From Desertibaculum subflavum (lineage in GTDB: Bacteria > Pseudomonadota > Alphaproteobacteria > Ferrovibrionales > Ferrovibrionaceae): a stretch of DNA of 64,000 nucleotides. Under the pieces are notes generated by a model. That model did not search any database. It was not told the origin of the DNA and saw only the letters and a list, made by a program, of their open reading frames with translations. Below, one piece after another: positions 50,522-60,710 of this stretch (positions are counted from its first letter, which is position 1; each line of letters starts with the position of its first letter). Position numbers and translations under genes: made by a program. Location of the stretch: NCBI GenBank assembly GCA_003576705.1, contig QOZS01000004.1, forward strand, positions 1 through 64,000. The letters are read 5' to 3'.

Positions 50522-51595
50522 ATGCCAAACGGGCAGAAGCCTGCGAGCCCCCGCGTCAACCGGCGCAGCCTGATCAAGACGTCGCTCGGCCTTGCCGCCG
50601 TGCCGGCCGCCCTCGCCGCGGCCCCCGCCATCATCGGCTCGGCCAGGGCGCAGAGCAAAGTGACCTGGAAGGTCCAGTCGCATTGGCCGAAGGCGTCCGC
50701 CTCGTTCAAGGACAGCCTGGAATGGTTCAATACCGAGCTGGGCAAGCGCTCGGACGGCCGCTTCAAGCTGCAGATGTTCGGCGCCGGCGAGCTCGCCAAG
50801 GGCGGTGAGATCTTCAACATCGTGCGCAAGGGCGTGGTCGAGATGGGCACGCTGTCGGCGGCCTACATCCTCGGCGAGGCGCAGGCCATGGGTCTCGCCT
50901 ATGGCGTGCCCGGCTCGCTGCTCGAGCCCTGGGAGATGACGCATTACCTGAAGAACCTGGGCGGCGAGAACCTCGTCAACGAGGAGCTCGAGCCCAAGGG
51001 CGTCATCTACCGCACCGAGAAGGCCTATACGACCGAGCTGGTGCTGAACAAGAAGATCGCCACGATGGACGACTTCAAGACGCTCAAGCTGCGCTCGGCC
51101 GGCACGCTGATGGATTACCTGTCGATGGCCGGCGCCTCGCCGACCCATATCGCCGGGCCCGAGCTGTACCAGTCGCTCTCCACCGGCGTGGTCGACGGGG
51201 CGCATTGGGGCGCCGCGCAGGGCGCGCTGACCATGAAGCTGTGGGAAGTGGCGCGCTTCCACATGAAGCCGGCGCTGGGCATCACCACCGATGCCTATGT
51301 GTTCAACAAGGCCGCCGTCGAGAAGCTGCCGGCCGACCTGCGGCTGATCCTGATGACGCTGGCGGACGAGCGGTTCTTCAGCCGTACTGCCGAGTACCAG
51401 CACAAGGAGGCGGTCGCGCTGACCAGGGGCAAGAAGGAAAACAACGTCGAGGTGGTGCAGTTCCCCAAGGCCGTGCAGGAAAAGTTCGCGGCCGCCTCGA
51501 AGGAAATCCTGGCCAAGGAAACGGTCAAGGGAGATCGGGCCGCCAAGGGCGCCGAGATCCTGACGTCGTTCATGAAGGATCTGGGCTACGTCTGA
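50522..51595 (+). CDS. TRAP transporter substrate-binding protein
   Basis: A 357-residue DctP-type periplasmic receptor. ATG 50522 has AAGGAGG 7 bases upstream. The N-terminus carries a twin-arginine signal (NRRSLIKTSLG) and a cut near ARAQ. TWKVQSHWPKASASFKDS opens the mature domain. The sequence style matches receptors for C4-dicarboxylate-like or 2-oxo acids, but the substrate is not clear. It starts the operon with the small and large permeases. Confidence 0.9.
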   Translation: MPNGQKPASPRVNRRSLIKTSLGLAAVPAALAAAPAIIGSARAQSKVTWKVQSHWPKASASFKDSLEWFNTELGKRSDGRFKLQMFGAGELAKGGEIFNIVRKGVVEMGTLSAAYILGEAQAMGLAYGVPGSLLEPWEMTHYLKNLGGENLVNEELEPKGVIYRTEKAYTTELVLNKKIATMDDFKTLKLRSAGTLMDYLSMAGASPTHIAGPELYQSLSTGVVDGAHWGAAQGALTMKLWEVARFHMKPALGITTDAYVFNKAAVEKLPADLRLILMTLADERFFSRTAEYQHKEAVALTRGKKENNVEVVQFPKAVQEKFAAASKEILAKETVKGDRAAKGAEILTSFMKDLGYV

Positions 51596-51725
51596 GGCCG
51601 TCCGGGGAAACCCGCGCAATCGGTGCGGATGAACTGAAGGCCCGTTTCCGAGCACCGGCGCAGGGACCGCAGCGCGGCACCTGCGACGGGCTCGGACGCG
51701 GGCTTCTGTCGAAGAGAAAGCCGAC

Positions 51726-52268
51726 ATGCTCAATATTGCCAGGGGGATTACCCGCCTGAACCGGTGGATCGGCCGCACCGTCGCCTGGATCATCCTGCCG
51801 ATTTTCGTGCTGCTGATCATCGATGTCGCCATGCGCTACCTCGTCGGGCGCCCGGCGATCTGGACCTCGGAGCTGGCGCAGCTGGTCTTCGGCGTCTACG
51901 GCGTGATCGCCGGCGGATACCTGCTCGCCGAGCGCGCACATGTGAACGTCGACATCTTCTACGGAAAGATGCCGCGCAAGCGGAAGGCGCTGGTCGACGT
52001 CGCCACCTCGATCCTGTTCTTCATGTTCATGGCGGTGCTGATGTACCAGGGCACCGACTTGGCCTGGGACTCCATCGAGAAGCTGGAGACCTCCCAGAGC
52101 ATCTGGAATCCGCCGGTCTGGCCGGTGAAGCTGATGATCCCGGTCGCCGGCCTGCTGCTGCTGCTGCAGGGCATCGTGCGGCTGGTCGCGGATATCCGCG
52201 TCCTGATGGGCCTGCCGGCCGACGACGAAACTTTCGGTGCCCAAGCCACCGACGAACCCTCTCACTAG
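51726..52268 (+). CDS. TRAP transporter small permease (DctQ-type)
   Basis: A 180-residue membrane protein with four TM segments (about 17-36, 54-70, 89-110 and 132-150). LIIDVAMRYLVGRPAIWTSELAQLVFGVYGVIAGGYLLAERAHV is the DctQ pattern. It lies 130 bases after the receptor gene and 18 bases before the large subunit. The 130-base gap holds no gene. Confidence 0.92.
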   Translation: MLNIARGITRLNRWIGRTVAWIILPIFVLLIIDVAMRYLVGRPAIWTSELAQLVFGVYGVIAGGYLLAERAHVNVDIFYGKMPRKRKALVDVATSILFFMFMAVLMYQGTDLAWDSIEKLETSQSIWNPPVWPVKLMIPVAGLLLLLQGIVRLVADIRVLMGLPADDETFGAQATDEPSH

Positions 52269-52286
52269 AAAGCCGGCGGCCGCATC

Positions 52287-53606
52287 ATGGGTGTCGAACT
52301 ACTCACCTTCCTGTTCTTCGGCTCGCTGCTGCTGTTCCTGCTGCTCGGCGTGCCGCTCGCCTTCGTGCTCGGCGGCGTCTCCGTCGTCTTCCTCTACTTC
52401 TCGATGGGGCCGGTGGCGTTCTACCTGGTCGCGTCGAAGTTCTGGGATTCGATGGAGAACTTCACGCTCGTCGCCATCCCGCTCTACGTCTTCATGGCGA
52501 TGATCCTGGAGAAATCCGGCGTCGCGCATGCGCTGTACCGGATGATGCATCTGTGGTTCGGCGGCCTGCGCGGCGGGCTCGCCATCGGCACGGTGGCGAT
52601 CTGCGCCCTGTTCGCGGCGATGAGCGGCATCAGCGGCGCCGCCGTGGTGACCATGGGCACCATCGCACTGCCGCGCATGCTGGAGCGCGGCTACGACACC
52701 AAGCTGGCGCTCGGCGCCATCAACACCGGCGGCGGCTGGGGCATCCTGATCCCGCCCTCGATCCCGATGGTGCTCTATGCGTTGATCAGCGAGGTGTCGG
52801 TCGGCCGGCTGTTCGCCTCCGGCATCGGCCCCGGCATCCTGCTGTTCATCCTGGTCACGATCTATATCGGCGTGCGCGGCTGGTTGCAGCCATCCATCGC
52901 GCCGGCGCTGCCGCCGGAGGAACGCGGCAGCTGGCCGGAGAAGCTGCGCGCGCTGCGCGCCGTGCTGCTGCCGATCATGATCGTGGTGATGGTGCTGGGC
53001 TCGATCTTCGGCGGCCTCGCCACGCCGACCGAGGCGGCGGCGATCGGCGTGCTCGGCGCCATGGTCGCGGCGGCGGTGAACCGCCAGCTGACCATCGAGA
53101 ACCTGCGCAACGGCGCCATCCAGACCTTGCGCCTGACGGCGCTGATCATGTGGATCCTGTTCGCCGCGCACGCCTTCTCCACCGCCTATACCACGCTCGG
53201 CGCGCACGACTTCATCCAGGACCTGATGCGCTACATCCCCGGCGGCAAGTGGGGCGCGCTCGCCTTCATGATCTTCGTGCTGTTCCTGCTCGGCATGGTG
53301 CTCGACCCGGTCGGCATCATGCTGATCACGCTCCCGGTCTTTCTGCCGGTGATCGACGCGGCGGGCTTCGACCAGATCTGGTTCGGGGTGATCTTCATCA
53401 TCATGATGGAGATCGGCTACATGACGCCGCCCTTCGGCTTCAACCTGTTCTACCTGAAGGGCGTGGCGCCGCCGAGCGTGACCATGGGCGAGATCTATAC
53501 CTCGGTCATTCCCTATGTGCTGGTGACGCTGGTGGGCGTGCTGCTCATCATCATCTTCCCCGATATCGCGCTGTTCTTCCCGAACCTGTTCTACGGCAAG
53601 GGGTAG
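52287..53606 (+). CDS. TRAP transporter large permease (DctM-type)
   Basis: A 439-residue protein with about twelve TM segments, the Na+-driven conducting subunit. Family stretches are FAAMSGISGAAVVTMGTIALPRM and GGWGILIPPSIPMVLYALIS, and EIGYMTPPFGFNLFYLKGVAP near the end. A strong terminator follows 20 bases after its stop. Confidence 0.93.
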   Translation: MGVELLTFLFFGSLLLFLLLGVPLAFVLGGVSVVFLYFSMGPVAFYLVASKFWDSMENFTLVAIPLYVFMAMILEKSGVAHALYRMMHLWFGGLRGGLAIGTVAICALFAAMSGISGAAVVTMGTIALPRMLERGYDTKLALGAINTGGGWGILIPPSIPMVLYALISEVSVGRLFASGIGPGILLFILVTIYIGVRGWLQPSIAPALPPEERGSWPEKLRALRAVLLPIMIVVMVLGSIFGGLATPTEAAAIGVLGAMVAAAVNRQLTIENLRNGAIQTLRLTALIMWILFAAHAFSTAYTTLGAHDFIQDLMRYIPGGKWGALAFMIFVLFLLGMVLDPVGIMLITLPVFLPVIDAAGFDQIWFGVIFIIMMEIGYMTPPFGFNLFYLKGVAPPSVTMGEIYTSVIPYVLVTLVGVLLIIIFPDIALFFPNLFYGKG

Positions 53607-53628
53607 CGGCACAGCCGGTCGGGCTACA

Positions 53629-53662
53629 GGGGCGGTCGCTGCGCGATCGCCCCATTTTTTTT
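53629..53662 (+). terminator. Rho-independent terminator of the TRAP operon
   Basis: GGGGCGGTCG (53629-53638) pairs with CGATCGCCCC (53644-53653) with one G-T pair, loop CTGCG, then ATTTTTTTT. This is a strong terminator 23 bases after the DctM stop. Confidence 0.9.
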
Positions 53663-53681
53663 GACGCGAAGCACGCTGGAC

Positions 53682-53713
53682 AAAAAAAGAGCCCCCGGTT
53701 GTTCACCGGGGGC
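53682..53713 (-). terminator. Leftward rho-independent terminator of the sRNA
   Basis: On the minus strand GCCCCCGGT and ACCGGGGGC (53705-53713 and 53691-53699) form a 9-base stem with a 5-base loop, followed by TCTTTTTTT (53690-53682). It marks the 3' end of a leftward transcript and no protein gene ends nearby, so it probably ends the sRNA. Confidence 0.85.
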
Positions 53714-53845
53714 AGTCAAACAGGGAGGCTTCACGTCTGGGAGACGTAAATGGGCTTCACACCTGGGAGGGCGCGAAACCCGGTTTCGGACCTCGCGGCC
53801 CGAACTCGGAAACTCGGTGTGCAGAGAGACGCAACGCCGCGCTGC
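53682..53845 (-). ncRNA. AbcR-like (alpha-r15 type) small regulatory RNA
   Basis: Leftward transcript candidate of about 165 bases ending in the strong terminator at 53682-53713. On the minus strand it carries C-rich anti-Shine-Dalgarno motifs: CTCCCA at 53738-53743 and 53764-53769, and CCTCCC at 53723-53728. One CTCCCA straddles the CCC loop of a perfect ACGTCT/AGACGT hairpin (53733-53747). AbcR sRNAs of rhizobia and Brucella use CUCCCA loops to silence ABC-transporter and other uptake mRNAs. In Sinorhizobium they lie beside lsrB, as here, with trxB further upstream. The 5' end (about 53845) is inferred from a promoter-like pair. The call rests on motif, terminator and synteny, not on a covariance search. 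Confidence 0.6.
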
Positions 53846-53851
53846 ACAGGG

Positions 53852-53880
53852 AAATAGTTAGGGGCGGTGCAGCATAACAA
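53852..53880 (-). promoter_or_regulatory. Possible sigma-70 promoter of the sRNA
   Basis: On the minus strand TTGTTA (53880-53875) and CTATTT (53857-53852) are 17 bases apart. Transcription would start near 53845. Moderate match only. Confidence 0.4.
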
Positions 53881-53964
53881 CCAGATCAAGTATGGAACGT
53901 CCGCCATGCCGAAACCGCATGGCTATATCAGACGGCGATATGTCGGACAGTTGTTGCGACCGGC

Positions 53965-54876
53965 TCAGTACTGCCAGTCCGCCACCTTGCGCAGCAGGAA
54001 ATCGCGGAACACGTTGATCCGCTTGGAGTTCCGGAGCTCTTCCGGATACACGAAATAGGCGTCGCGGGCCGGCGCCTCGACATCGTCCATGATGCGGACG
54101 AGGCGCGTGGTGCCGTCGGCGATGTAATCCGGGATCGAGGCGATGCCGAGCCCGCTCTCCACCGCGCGCATGATCGCATAGGCGTTGTTGACCTGCATGA
54201 TCGGCGTGCGCTTCACCGCCGGCGGCTTGCCGGCCGTGATCAGCCAGTTGACGTCGCGCAGCGGCGGCGGCGCCTCCTCGCCATAGGTGATGAGCTTGTG
54301 GCTATCGAGCTCGTCCAGGTTTTTCGGCACGCCGAAGCGCTTCAGGTACTGGGGCGACGAATAGATGTGATAGTGGAAAGTCATCAGCTTCCGGTAGACG
54401 AGGTCCGGCTGGACCGGCTTGCGCATCCGGATCGCCACGTCGGCCTCGCGCATGGAGAGGTCGAGCTCGTCATCGTGCAGCAGCAGCACGACGTTGATGT
54501 CGGGGTAGAGGTCGATGAACTCGCGCACGCGCGGCGCGAGCCAGACCGAGCCGAAGGCCATGGTGGCCGTCACCTTGAGCTCGCCGCGCGGCCGGTCCTT
54601 GCTGTCCAGCAGGATCGCCTCGGCCATGGCCAGCTTGCCGAACACCTCGTGCACGGTGCGGAACAGCACCTCGCCCTGCTCGGTCAGGATCAGGCCGCGG
54701 GCATGGCGGTGGAAGAGCGGCGTGGTGAGGCTTTCCTCCAGCGCCGCAATCTGCCGGCTGACCGCCGACTGGCTGAGGTTCAGCTGCTCGCCGGCATGGG
54801 TGAAGCTGCCTGCCTCCGCCACCGCGTGGAAGATGCGCAGCTTGTCCCAATCCATCGAAACCTTGGCTGTCGGCAC
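53965..54876 (-). CDS. LysR-family regulator, VtlR/LsrB type
   Basis: A 303-residue LysR protein whose frame starts at GTG 54876; ATG 54855 with AAGG before it is a close alternative giving MDWDKLRIFHA. The sequence matches the LsrB/VtlR line: LRIFHAVAEAGSFTHAGEQLNLSQSAVSRQI, HRHARGLILTEQGE, RDVNWLITAGK, GIASIPDYI and the end VFRDFLLRKVADWQY. In rhizobia and Brucella this regulator activates AbcR sRNAs or redox genes. Here the sRNA lies just downstream on the same strand, and trxB is just upstream. Confidence 0.88.
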   Translation of the reverse strand: MPTAKVSMDWDKLRIFHAVAEAGSFTHAGEQLNLSQSAVSRQIAALEESLTTPLFHRHARGLILTEQGEVLFRTVHEVFGKLAMAEAILLDSKDRPRGELKVTATMAFGSVWLAPRVREFIDLYPDINVVLLLHDDELDLSMREADVAIRMRKPVQPDLVYRKLMTFHYHIYSSPQYLKRFGVPKNLDELDSHKLITYGEEAPPPLRDVNWLITAGKPPAVKRTPIMQVNNAYAIMRAVESGLGIASIPDYIADGTTRLVRIMDDVEAPARDAYFVYPEELRNSKRINVFRDFLLRKVADWQY

Positions 54877-54891
54877 CCCCCGAAACTCCGA

Positions 54892-55872
<981 letters not shown>

Positions 55873-55991
55873 TTACACCGGTTTCGTCTTGGTTTTGCAC
55901 GGAATCTATGGGTCGCCCCGCGCGGCGGCAAGCCGCCGTGCTATAGGTCGGGAAATGTTGCGGCAAGCTGAGCCTGCACCGCTGCTTTTTG

Positions 55992-56109
55992 CTCCTCCCC
56001 CGGCGAAGACGGGGGAGGTTGGGAGGGGGTTTTTGCGGGACATTGGCCGCAGCGGGCGGAGACGGTTCACCCCCACCCTGCCCTCCCCCGTCCTTCGGCC
56101 GGGGGAGGA
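55992..56109. repeat. GC-rich intergenic repeat, copy 1 (118 bases)
   Basis: CTCCTCCCCCG...GGGGGAGGTTGGGAGGGGG at the left and CCCCCACCC...CCCTCCCCCG...GGCCGGGGGAGG at the right make two C/G-rich arms that pair into hairpins. A second copy with a near-identical right half (CCTCCCCCGTCCTTCGGCCG) lies at 63894-64000. The element stops 9 bases before ccmA, and AGGA and GGAGG from its right edge serve as Shine-Dalgarno-like bases for ccmA. Confidence 0.8.
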
Positions 56110-56118
56110 TTCCAGGAA

Positions 56119-56742
56119 ATGACCCTCGAGACCCGCGACCTGGCCTGCATACGGGGTGAGCGGCGGCTGTTCCGCGGCCTCGGCTTCAAGGTCGAGGCCG
56201 GCCGGGCGCTGGTGGTCGAGGGCCCGAACGGCACCGGCAAGTCGAGCCTGCTGCGCCTGCTCGCGGGCTTCCTGGCGCCGGCCCAAGGTCAGGTGCTGTG
56301 GGAGGGCCAGGACGTCGCCGAGGCGCCGGGGGCGCACCGCCGGCGGGTCGCCTGGATCGGCCATCTCGATGCCCTGAAGCCGGCGCTCAGCGTCACCGAG
56401 AACCTGCGCTTCTGGCGCGCCGCGCTGGACGACAACCGGCGCCAGCGGCAGAGCGTGCGCCGCGCCGTCGACCGGCTGGGCCTCGACCACGTGGCCGATC
56501 TGCCGGCGCGCTATCTCTCGGCCGGGCAGCGGCGGCGTCTCGCCCTCGCCCGGCTGGTGCTGGTGCATCGGCCGCTCTGGCTGTTGGACGAGCCGACCAC
56601 GGCGCTGGATGCCGAGGGCGTGGCCGCCTTCCGCAGCCTGCTGGAGATGCATCTCGACCATGGCGGATCGGCGGTGATCGCGAGCCATCTCGATCTCGGC
56701 CTGCCGGCGATCGACCGGCTCCGGCTCGGCATCGTCAAGTGA
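56119..56742 (+). CDS. ccmA: Haem exporter ATP-binding protein CcmA
   Basis: ATPase of the CcmABCD complex that releases holo-CcmE in cytochrome c maturation. The 207-residue protein has Walker A EGPNGTGKSS, the signature YLSAGQRRRLALARL, Walker B LWLLDEPTTALD and the His of IASHLDLG. Its stop overlaps ccmB by 4 bases (GTGA). The start lies just after a GC-rich repeat. Confidence 0.94.
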   Translation: MTLETRDLACIRGERRLFRGLGFKVEAGRALVVEGPNGTGKSSLLRLLAGFLAPAQGQVLWEGQDVAEAPGAHRRRVAWIGHLDALKPALSVTENLRFWRAALDDNRRQRQSVRRAVDRLGLDHVADLPARYLSAGQRRRLALARLVLVHRPLWLLDEPTTALDAEGVAAFRSLLEMHLDHGGSAVIASHLDLGLPAIDRLRLGIVK

Positions 56743-57404
56743 GGGCCTTCCTCGCCATCCTGCGGCGCGACATCGCGCTGGGCTTCCGCCAGGGCGGCAC
56801 GGCGGGCCTCGCGCTCGGCTTCTTCGGCCTGGTGGTGCTGCTGTTCCCGCTCGGCATCGGACCGGAGCGCGAGACCTTGGGCCGCATCGCCGCCGGCGTG
56901 CTGTGGATCGCCGCCCTGCTCGCCGTGCTGATCTCGCTCGACCGGCTGTTCCAGGCCGATCACGAAGACGGGAGCCTGGAATTGCTGGCGCTGTCGCCGC
57001 TGCCGCTCGAACTCGTCGTGCTGGCCAAGCTCGCGGCCCATTGGGCGGCCTGCTGCCTGCCGCTGATCGCGCTGGCGCCGGTGCTGGGGCTGATGCTGAA
57101 CCTGCCGCCGACGGCGATTCCGGGGCTGATCACCGCGCTGCTGCTCGGCACGCCGACGCTGTCCGCCATCGGCGCCATCGGCGCGGCGCTGGCGGTGGGG
57201 GTCCGGCGCGGCGGCTTCCTGCTCTCGCTGCTGGTGCTGCCGCTCTATGTGCCGGTGCTGATTTTCGGCGCCGGCGCGACCGAGGCGGCGATCTCCGGCC
57301 TCGGCTTGGCCGCGCACCTGCTGATCCTGGCGGCGCTGGCCGTGGCCTCGGTCGGCCTCTCCCCGATCGCCGCCGCCGCGGCCTTGCGGCTGTCGCTGGA
57401 GTAG
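56739..57404 (+). CDS. ccmB: Haem exporter permease CcmB
   Basis: A 221-residue membrane protein with six TM segments, the second subunit of CcmABCD. GTG 56739 overlaps the ccmA stop. The FLAILRRDIALGFRQGG start, the FQADHEDGSLELLALSPLPLEL loop and the GTPTLSAIGAIGAAL stretch are typical of CcmB. Confidence 0.93.
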   Translation: MRAFLAILRRDIALGFRQGGTAGLALGFFGLVVLLFPLGIGPERETLGRIAAGVLWIAALLAVLISLDRLFQADHEDGSLELLALSPLPLELVVLAKLAAHWAACCLPLIALAPVLGLMLNLPPTAIPGLITALLLGTPTLSAIGAIGAALAVGVRRGGFLLSLLVLPLYVPVLIFGAGATEAAISGLGLAAHLLILAALAVASVGLSPIAAAAALRLSLE

Positions 57405-57418
57405 GGGATAAGCCGCCG

Positions 57419-58150
57419 ATGGCCGCCAACCTGCACTGGTTCGCCAACCCGACGCGCTTCCTGAGGCTCGCGCGCGTCGTGCTGCCCGTCGCCGCGGCGC
57501 TGGGCCTGATATGCTTCGCCGCCGGGCTCTACGACGCCCTCGTCCTCTCGCCGATCGACTATCAGCAGAAGGACAGCGTGCGGATCATGTACATCCACGT
57601 GCCGGCGGCCTGGCTGGCGCTCGGCGTCTATACCGGGATCGCGCTGATGAGCGCGGTCGCGCTGGTCTGGCGGCATCCGCTGGCCGATCTCGGCGCCAAG
57701 GCAGCGGCGCCGCTCGGCGCCGGCTTCGCCGCCATCTGCCTCGCCACCGGCTCGATCTGGGGCCTGCCGACCTGGGGCACCTGGTGGGTGTGGGACGCGC
57801 GCCTCACCTCGATGCTGATCCTGTTCTTCCTCTATCTCGGCTATCTCGCGCTGTGGCAGGCCTATGACGACCCGGAGCGCGCGGCGCGTGCCGCCGGCAT
57901 CCTCGCCATCGTCGGCGCGGTGAACGTGCCGATCGTCAAGTTCTCGGTCGATTGGTGGAACACGCTGCACCAGCCGGCCAGCGTGTTCACGCTGTCAGGC
58001 CCGAAGATCGACCCGAGCATGCTGCGCCCGCTGCTCTTGATGACCGGCGGCTACGTCTGCTTCTTCCTCGTCGTGCTGATCCTGCGGATGCGAGCGGAGA
58101 TCGCGGCGCGGCGGGTGCGGGCACTCAGGTTGGCGCGGGTGGAGGGTTGA
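57419..58150 (+). CDS. ccmC: Haem-delivery protein CcmC
   Basis: A 243-residue membrane protein with six TM segments. It loads haem onto CcmE with the tryptophan-rich WWD motif, seen as TWGTWWVWDARLTS (residues about 118-131), with flanking His in YIHVPAAW and LHQPASVF. It lies 14 bases after ccmB; the next ccm gene (ccmD) is 2.6 kb away. Confidence 0.95.
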   Translation: MAANLHWFANPTRFLRLARVVLPVAAALGLICFAAGLYDALVLSPIDYQQKDSVRIMYIHVPAAWLALGVYTGIALMSAVALVWRHPLADLGAKAAAPLGAGFAAICLATGSIWGLPTWGTWWVWDARLTSMLILFFLYLGYLALWQAYDDPERAARAAGILAIVGAVNVPIVKFSVDWWNTLHQPASVFTLSGPKIDPSMLRPLLLMTGGYVCFFLVVLILRMRAEIAARRVRALRLARVEG

Positions 58151-58162
58151 GCATTTCCGCCG

Positions 58163-59194
58163 CTATCCCGGCGCCTTGCCCAGCGCCCATTGCACGTAGA
58201 GCTTCCGCACCAACACGAAGGTGACCACCATAAGCGGTGTGGCGAAGACGATGCCGGGGATGCCGAACAGGAAGCCGAAGATCACGACCGCCAGCACGGT
58301 GAGCGCCGGCGGCAAATGCACCGCCCATTTCTCGATCATCGGCTCAAATAGATAGCCCTCAAGGTTCTGAACGACGAGGAACAGGAGCGCCGTGTACGCC
58401 GCCAGGGCCCAGCCCTGACCAGAAGCAATCAGCACGGCAGGAACAGCCGCCAGGATGGGGCCGAAGAACGGCACGAAATCCAGCACCGCGGCGAGGAAGC
58501 CGAGCCCGAGGGCCATCGGCACGCCGAGCATCCACAGGCCGAGGCCGGTCAGCACGCCGACTATCGCCATCCCGATTACCCGGCCCAGCAGCCAGCCCCG
58601 CAGGGCGCGGCCGGCGGCATCCAGGGCGTCTGCCACCCGATCACAGCCGGCCCGTGGGATCAGGGCGAGCAGTCCGCGTTTATAGAGCCCCGGATTGGCG
58701 CCGACGAGGATGGCGAGAACGAGCACCACCAGCGCGTCGCCAAGGCCGCCAAAGGCGGTCGTCGCGAATCCGTACATGCTGGGCACCGTCTTGCCATCAA
58801 GCAGGCGCTGCGCCCCATCCAGGATCAGCTGGCCGAATTGATGCTGCTGCAGCTCTTTCTCGACTGCCGACCAGGCTTCCGGAACTTTGGAGACAAGCTG
58901 GGCCATCTGCCCGCCGATCTGGCTGCCTGCGGTCAAGGTCGCGCCGATGACCAATACCAAGCACAGCGCGATCGCACCGGCGAAGGCGACGTTCTCCGGC
59001 AACGGTGTGTGGTCGGAGATCACGCTGGCGATCGACCGGAGAAGCACGGCCAGCACGATACTGCCGAAGACCAGCATCAGCAGGTCGGCAAGGTACCATA
59101 TGGCCACTGCCGCCCCGGCAATGGCGACCAGCGTCAAGGCCGGAACGGCGAATCGGGCGGCCCCTGGAGAGGCGGCGGGCGCGACGTCGCTCAT
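58163..59194 (-). CDS. AI-2E family transporter (PerM/UPF0118)
   Basis: A 343-residue membrane protein with about seven to eight TM segments of the AI-2E/PerM type. Family stretches are LVFGSIVLAVLLRSIASVIS, GLYKRGLLALIPRAGCDRVADAL and PILAAVPAVLIASGQGW; the tail is PGIVFATPLMVVTFVLVRKLYVQWALG. Substrates range from AI-2 to sodium/proton exchange, so no specific role is claimed. It lies between ccmC and ccmD on the opposite strand. Confidence 0.9.
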   Translation of the reverse strand: MSDVAPAASPGAARFAVPALTLVAIAGAAVAIWYLADLLMLVFGSIVLAVLLRSIASVISDHTPLPENVAFAGAIALCLVLVIGATLTAGSQIGGQMAQLVSKVPEAWSAVEKELQQHQFGQLILDGAQRLLDGKTVPSMYGFATTAFGGLGDALVVLVLAILVGANPGLYKRGLLALIPRAGCDRVADALDAAGRALRGWLLGRVIGMAIVGVLTGLGLWMLGVPMALGLGFLAAVLDFVPFFGPILAAVPAVLIASGQGWALAAYTALLFLVVQNLEGYLFEPMIEKWAVHLPPALTVLAVVIFGFLFGIPGIVFATPLMVVTFVLVRKLYVQWALGKAPG

Positions 59195-59291
59195 GGCATG
59201 CCATCCGGGTCAAAATCCCGACCCGGAAAACGCCTCCTGCCCGAGCGACGTTCCGTCCCGCTCCGCGCAAAGGTCTGAATCGACGCTGGAC

Positions 59292-60548
59292 CTAGTCTTC
59301 GCCGGCGTTCCGGTTCCGCCCGCGGAACCCCATCAGATGCCCCGCGACGTTGCGGATCTGGATCTCCTCCGACCCCTCCGTGATGCGGTAGCGGCGGTGG
59401 TGGCGGTAGATGTGCTCGAACGGCTTGTGGCGGGAATAGCCGATGCCGCCATGCACCTGGATCGCGAGGTCGGCCGCCTCGCAGGCCAGCCGGTTGCCGC
59501 GGTAGTTGCACATGGCAACCTTGTCGCTGATCGTCATGTGGTTGCCGCGGTCGAGCTCCCAGGCGGTCTTGTAGACGAGGCCGCGCACCATCTCGCACTC
59601 GGTCTGCTTCTCCGCCAAGGGCCACTGGATCGCCTGGTGGGTCGCGAGCGATTTGCCGAACACGATGCGGTTGCGGGCGTAGTCGACGCTCTCGTTAATG
59701 CAGTACTGCGCCACGCCGACGCCGGAGGCGGCCTGGCGGATGCGGTTCTCGTGCACGAAATGCTGCGCCACGATCAGGCCCTCGCCCTCGCCGCCCAGGA
59801 TGCAGGAGGACGGCACGCGGACATTGGTGAGCGACACCTCGGCGTGGTCGGAGGGCATGTTGAAGGTCCACCACATGAACTCGACCTTGAAGCCCGGCGT
59901 CTTGACCGGGACCATGAAGGCGGTGATGCCGCGCGCATCGCCCGCCTTGCCGGAAGTGCGGGCGAAGATGATGTCGATCGTCGCCGAGTGCAGGCCGGTG
60001 TTGAACCGCTTCGCGCCGTTGATGATCCAGTCGGATCCGTCCTTCCGCGCGCTGGTCTCCATCCAGGTGGCGTCGGAGCCGTGGTTCGGCTCGGTCAGGC
60101 CGAACGCGATGCGCTGCTCGCCGGTGATCGCGGGCTCGATCAGCTTCTTCTGCTCGGCCGAGCCATAGGCGGCGAGCAGGTGCACGACCGGGAAGTTGCC
60201 GACGATCGAGCTTTCGTTCTGCAGGTCGTTGTGCAGCCCGAGCCCCTTCGCCGCGAGATGTTCGCGGATGATCGCCATGGCGAGGTTGGAGCCCCCTTCG
60301 CCGCCGAATTCCTTCGGCAGGGCGAAGCGGAGGTGCCCGGCCTTGTCGGCGCGGCGGCGCATTTCCTTGAGCAGCGCCTCCCACTCGTCGCGCGGCTGGC
60401 CGTCATTATCCCAGTTGGTCCGCGCATGCTCGCGCCGGTGGTCGAAATACTGGATGTTCTCGGCCTCGAGCGGCTTGATCTCGCGCTCGATGAAGTCGTC
60501 GAGCGCCTTGAGCTTGGCCTGGATGGCGGCCGGAATCTCGAAATCCAT
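59292..60548 (-). CDS. Acyl-CoA dehydrogenase
   Basis: A 418-residue FAD enzyme of the usual length. Features are IAFGLTEPNHGSDATWMETSA (FAD loop), FNTGLHSATI, IQVHGGIGYSRHKPFEHIYRHHRRYRITEGSEEIQIRNVAG with the active-site Glu region RITEGSEEIQ. The SRHKPFEHIYRHHRRYRITEGSEE tail is that of long-chain or CaiA-like dehydrogenases. No partner genes are nearby. It is divergent from ccmD. Confidence 0.9.
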   Translation of the reverse strand: MDFEIPAAIQAKLKALDDFIEREIKPLEAENIQYFDHRREHARTNWDNDGQPRDEWEALLKEMRRRADKAGHLRFALPKEFGGEGGSNLAMAIIREHLAAKGLGLHNDLQNESSIVGNFPVVHLLAAYGSAEQKKLIEPAITGEQRIAFGLTEPNHGSDATWMETSARKDGSDWIINGAKRFNTGLHSATIDIIFARTSGKAGDARGITAFMVPVKTPGFKVEFMWWTFNMPSDHAEVSLTNVRVPSSCILGGEGEGLIVAQHFVHENRIRQAASGVGVAQYCINESVDYARNRIVFGKSLATHQAIQWPLAEKQTECEMVRGLVYKTAWELDRGNHMTISDKVAMCNYRGNRLACEAADLAIQVHGGIGYSRHKPFEHIYRHHRRYRITEGSEEIQIRNVAGHLMGFRGRNRNAGED

Positions 60549-60710
60549 GGGTTTGCCCCGTTTTGCGCGATGCGTCTCTCTCCCGCTGCCGCGGATTAGG
60601 CCACACGGCCGAAGGCGCGGCAATGACAGGTGAATTCGGCGTGAGGCACGGTGCCGCATCGATGCGGGACGCTGGACGGCGCCCCCACCCCGGGATATGC
60701 CGATAGCATC

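Larger units (their letters stand above)
53607..53964. other. 358-base intergenic region holding two terminators and an sRNA
   Basis: No protein gene is seen between the TRAP permease and the LysR gene. The region holds the rightward terminator at 53629-53662, a leftward terminator and sRNA-like sequence at 53682-53845, a leftward promoter near 53852-53880, and about 85 bases of leader before the LysR stop. Confidence 0.6.

Noticed and set aside
53661..54058. Short forward frames across the sRNA region
   Set aside because: No ribosome-binding site, no motif, and they cross a strong terminator.
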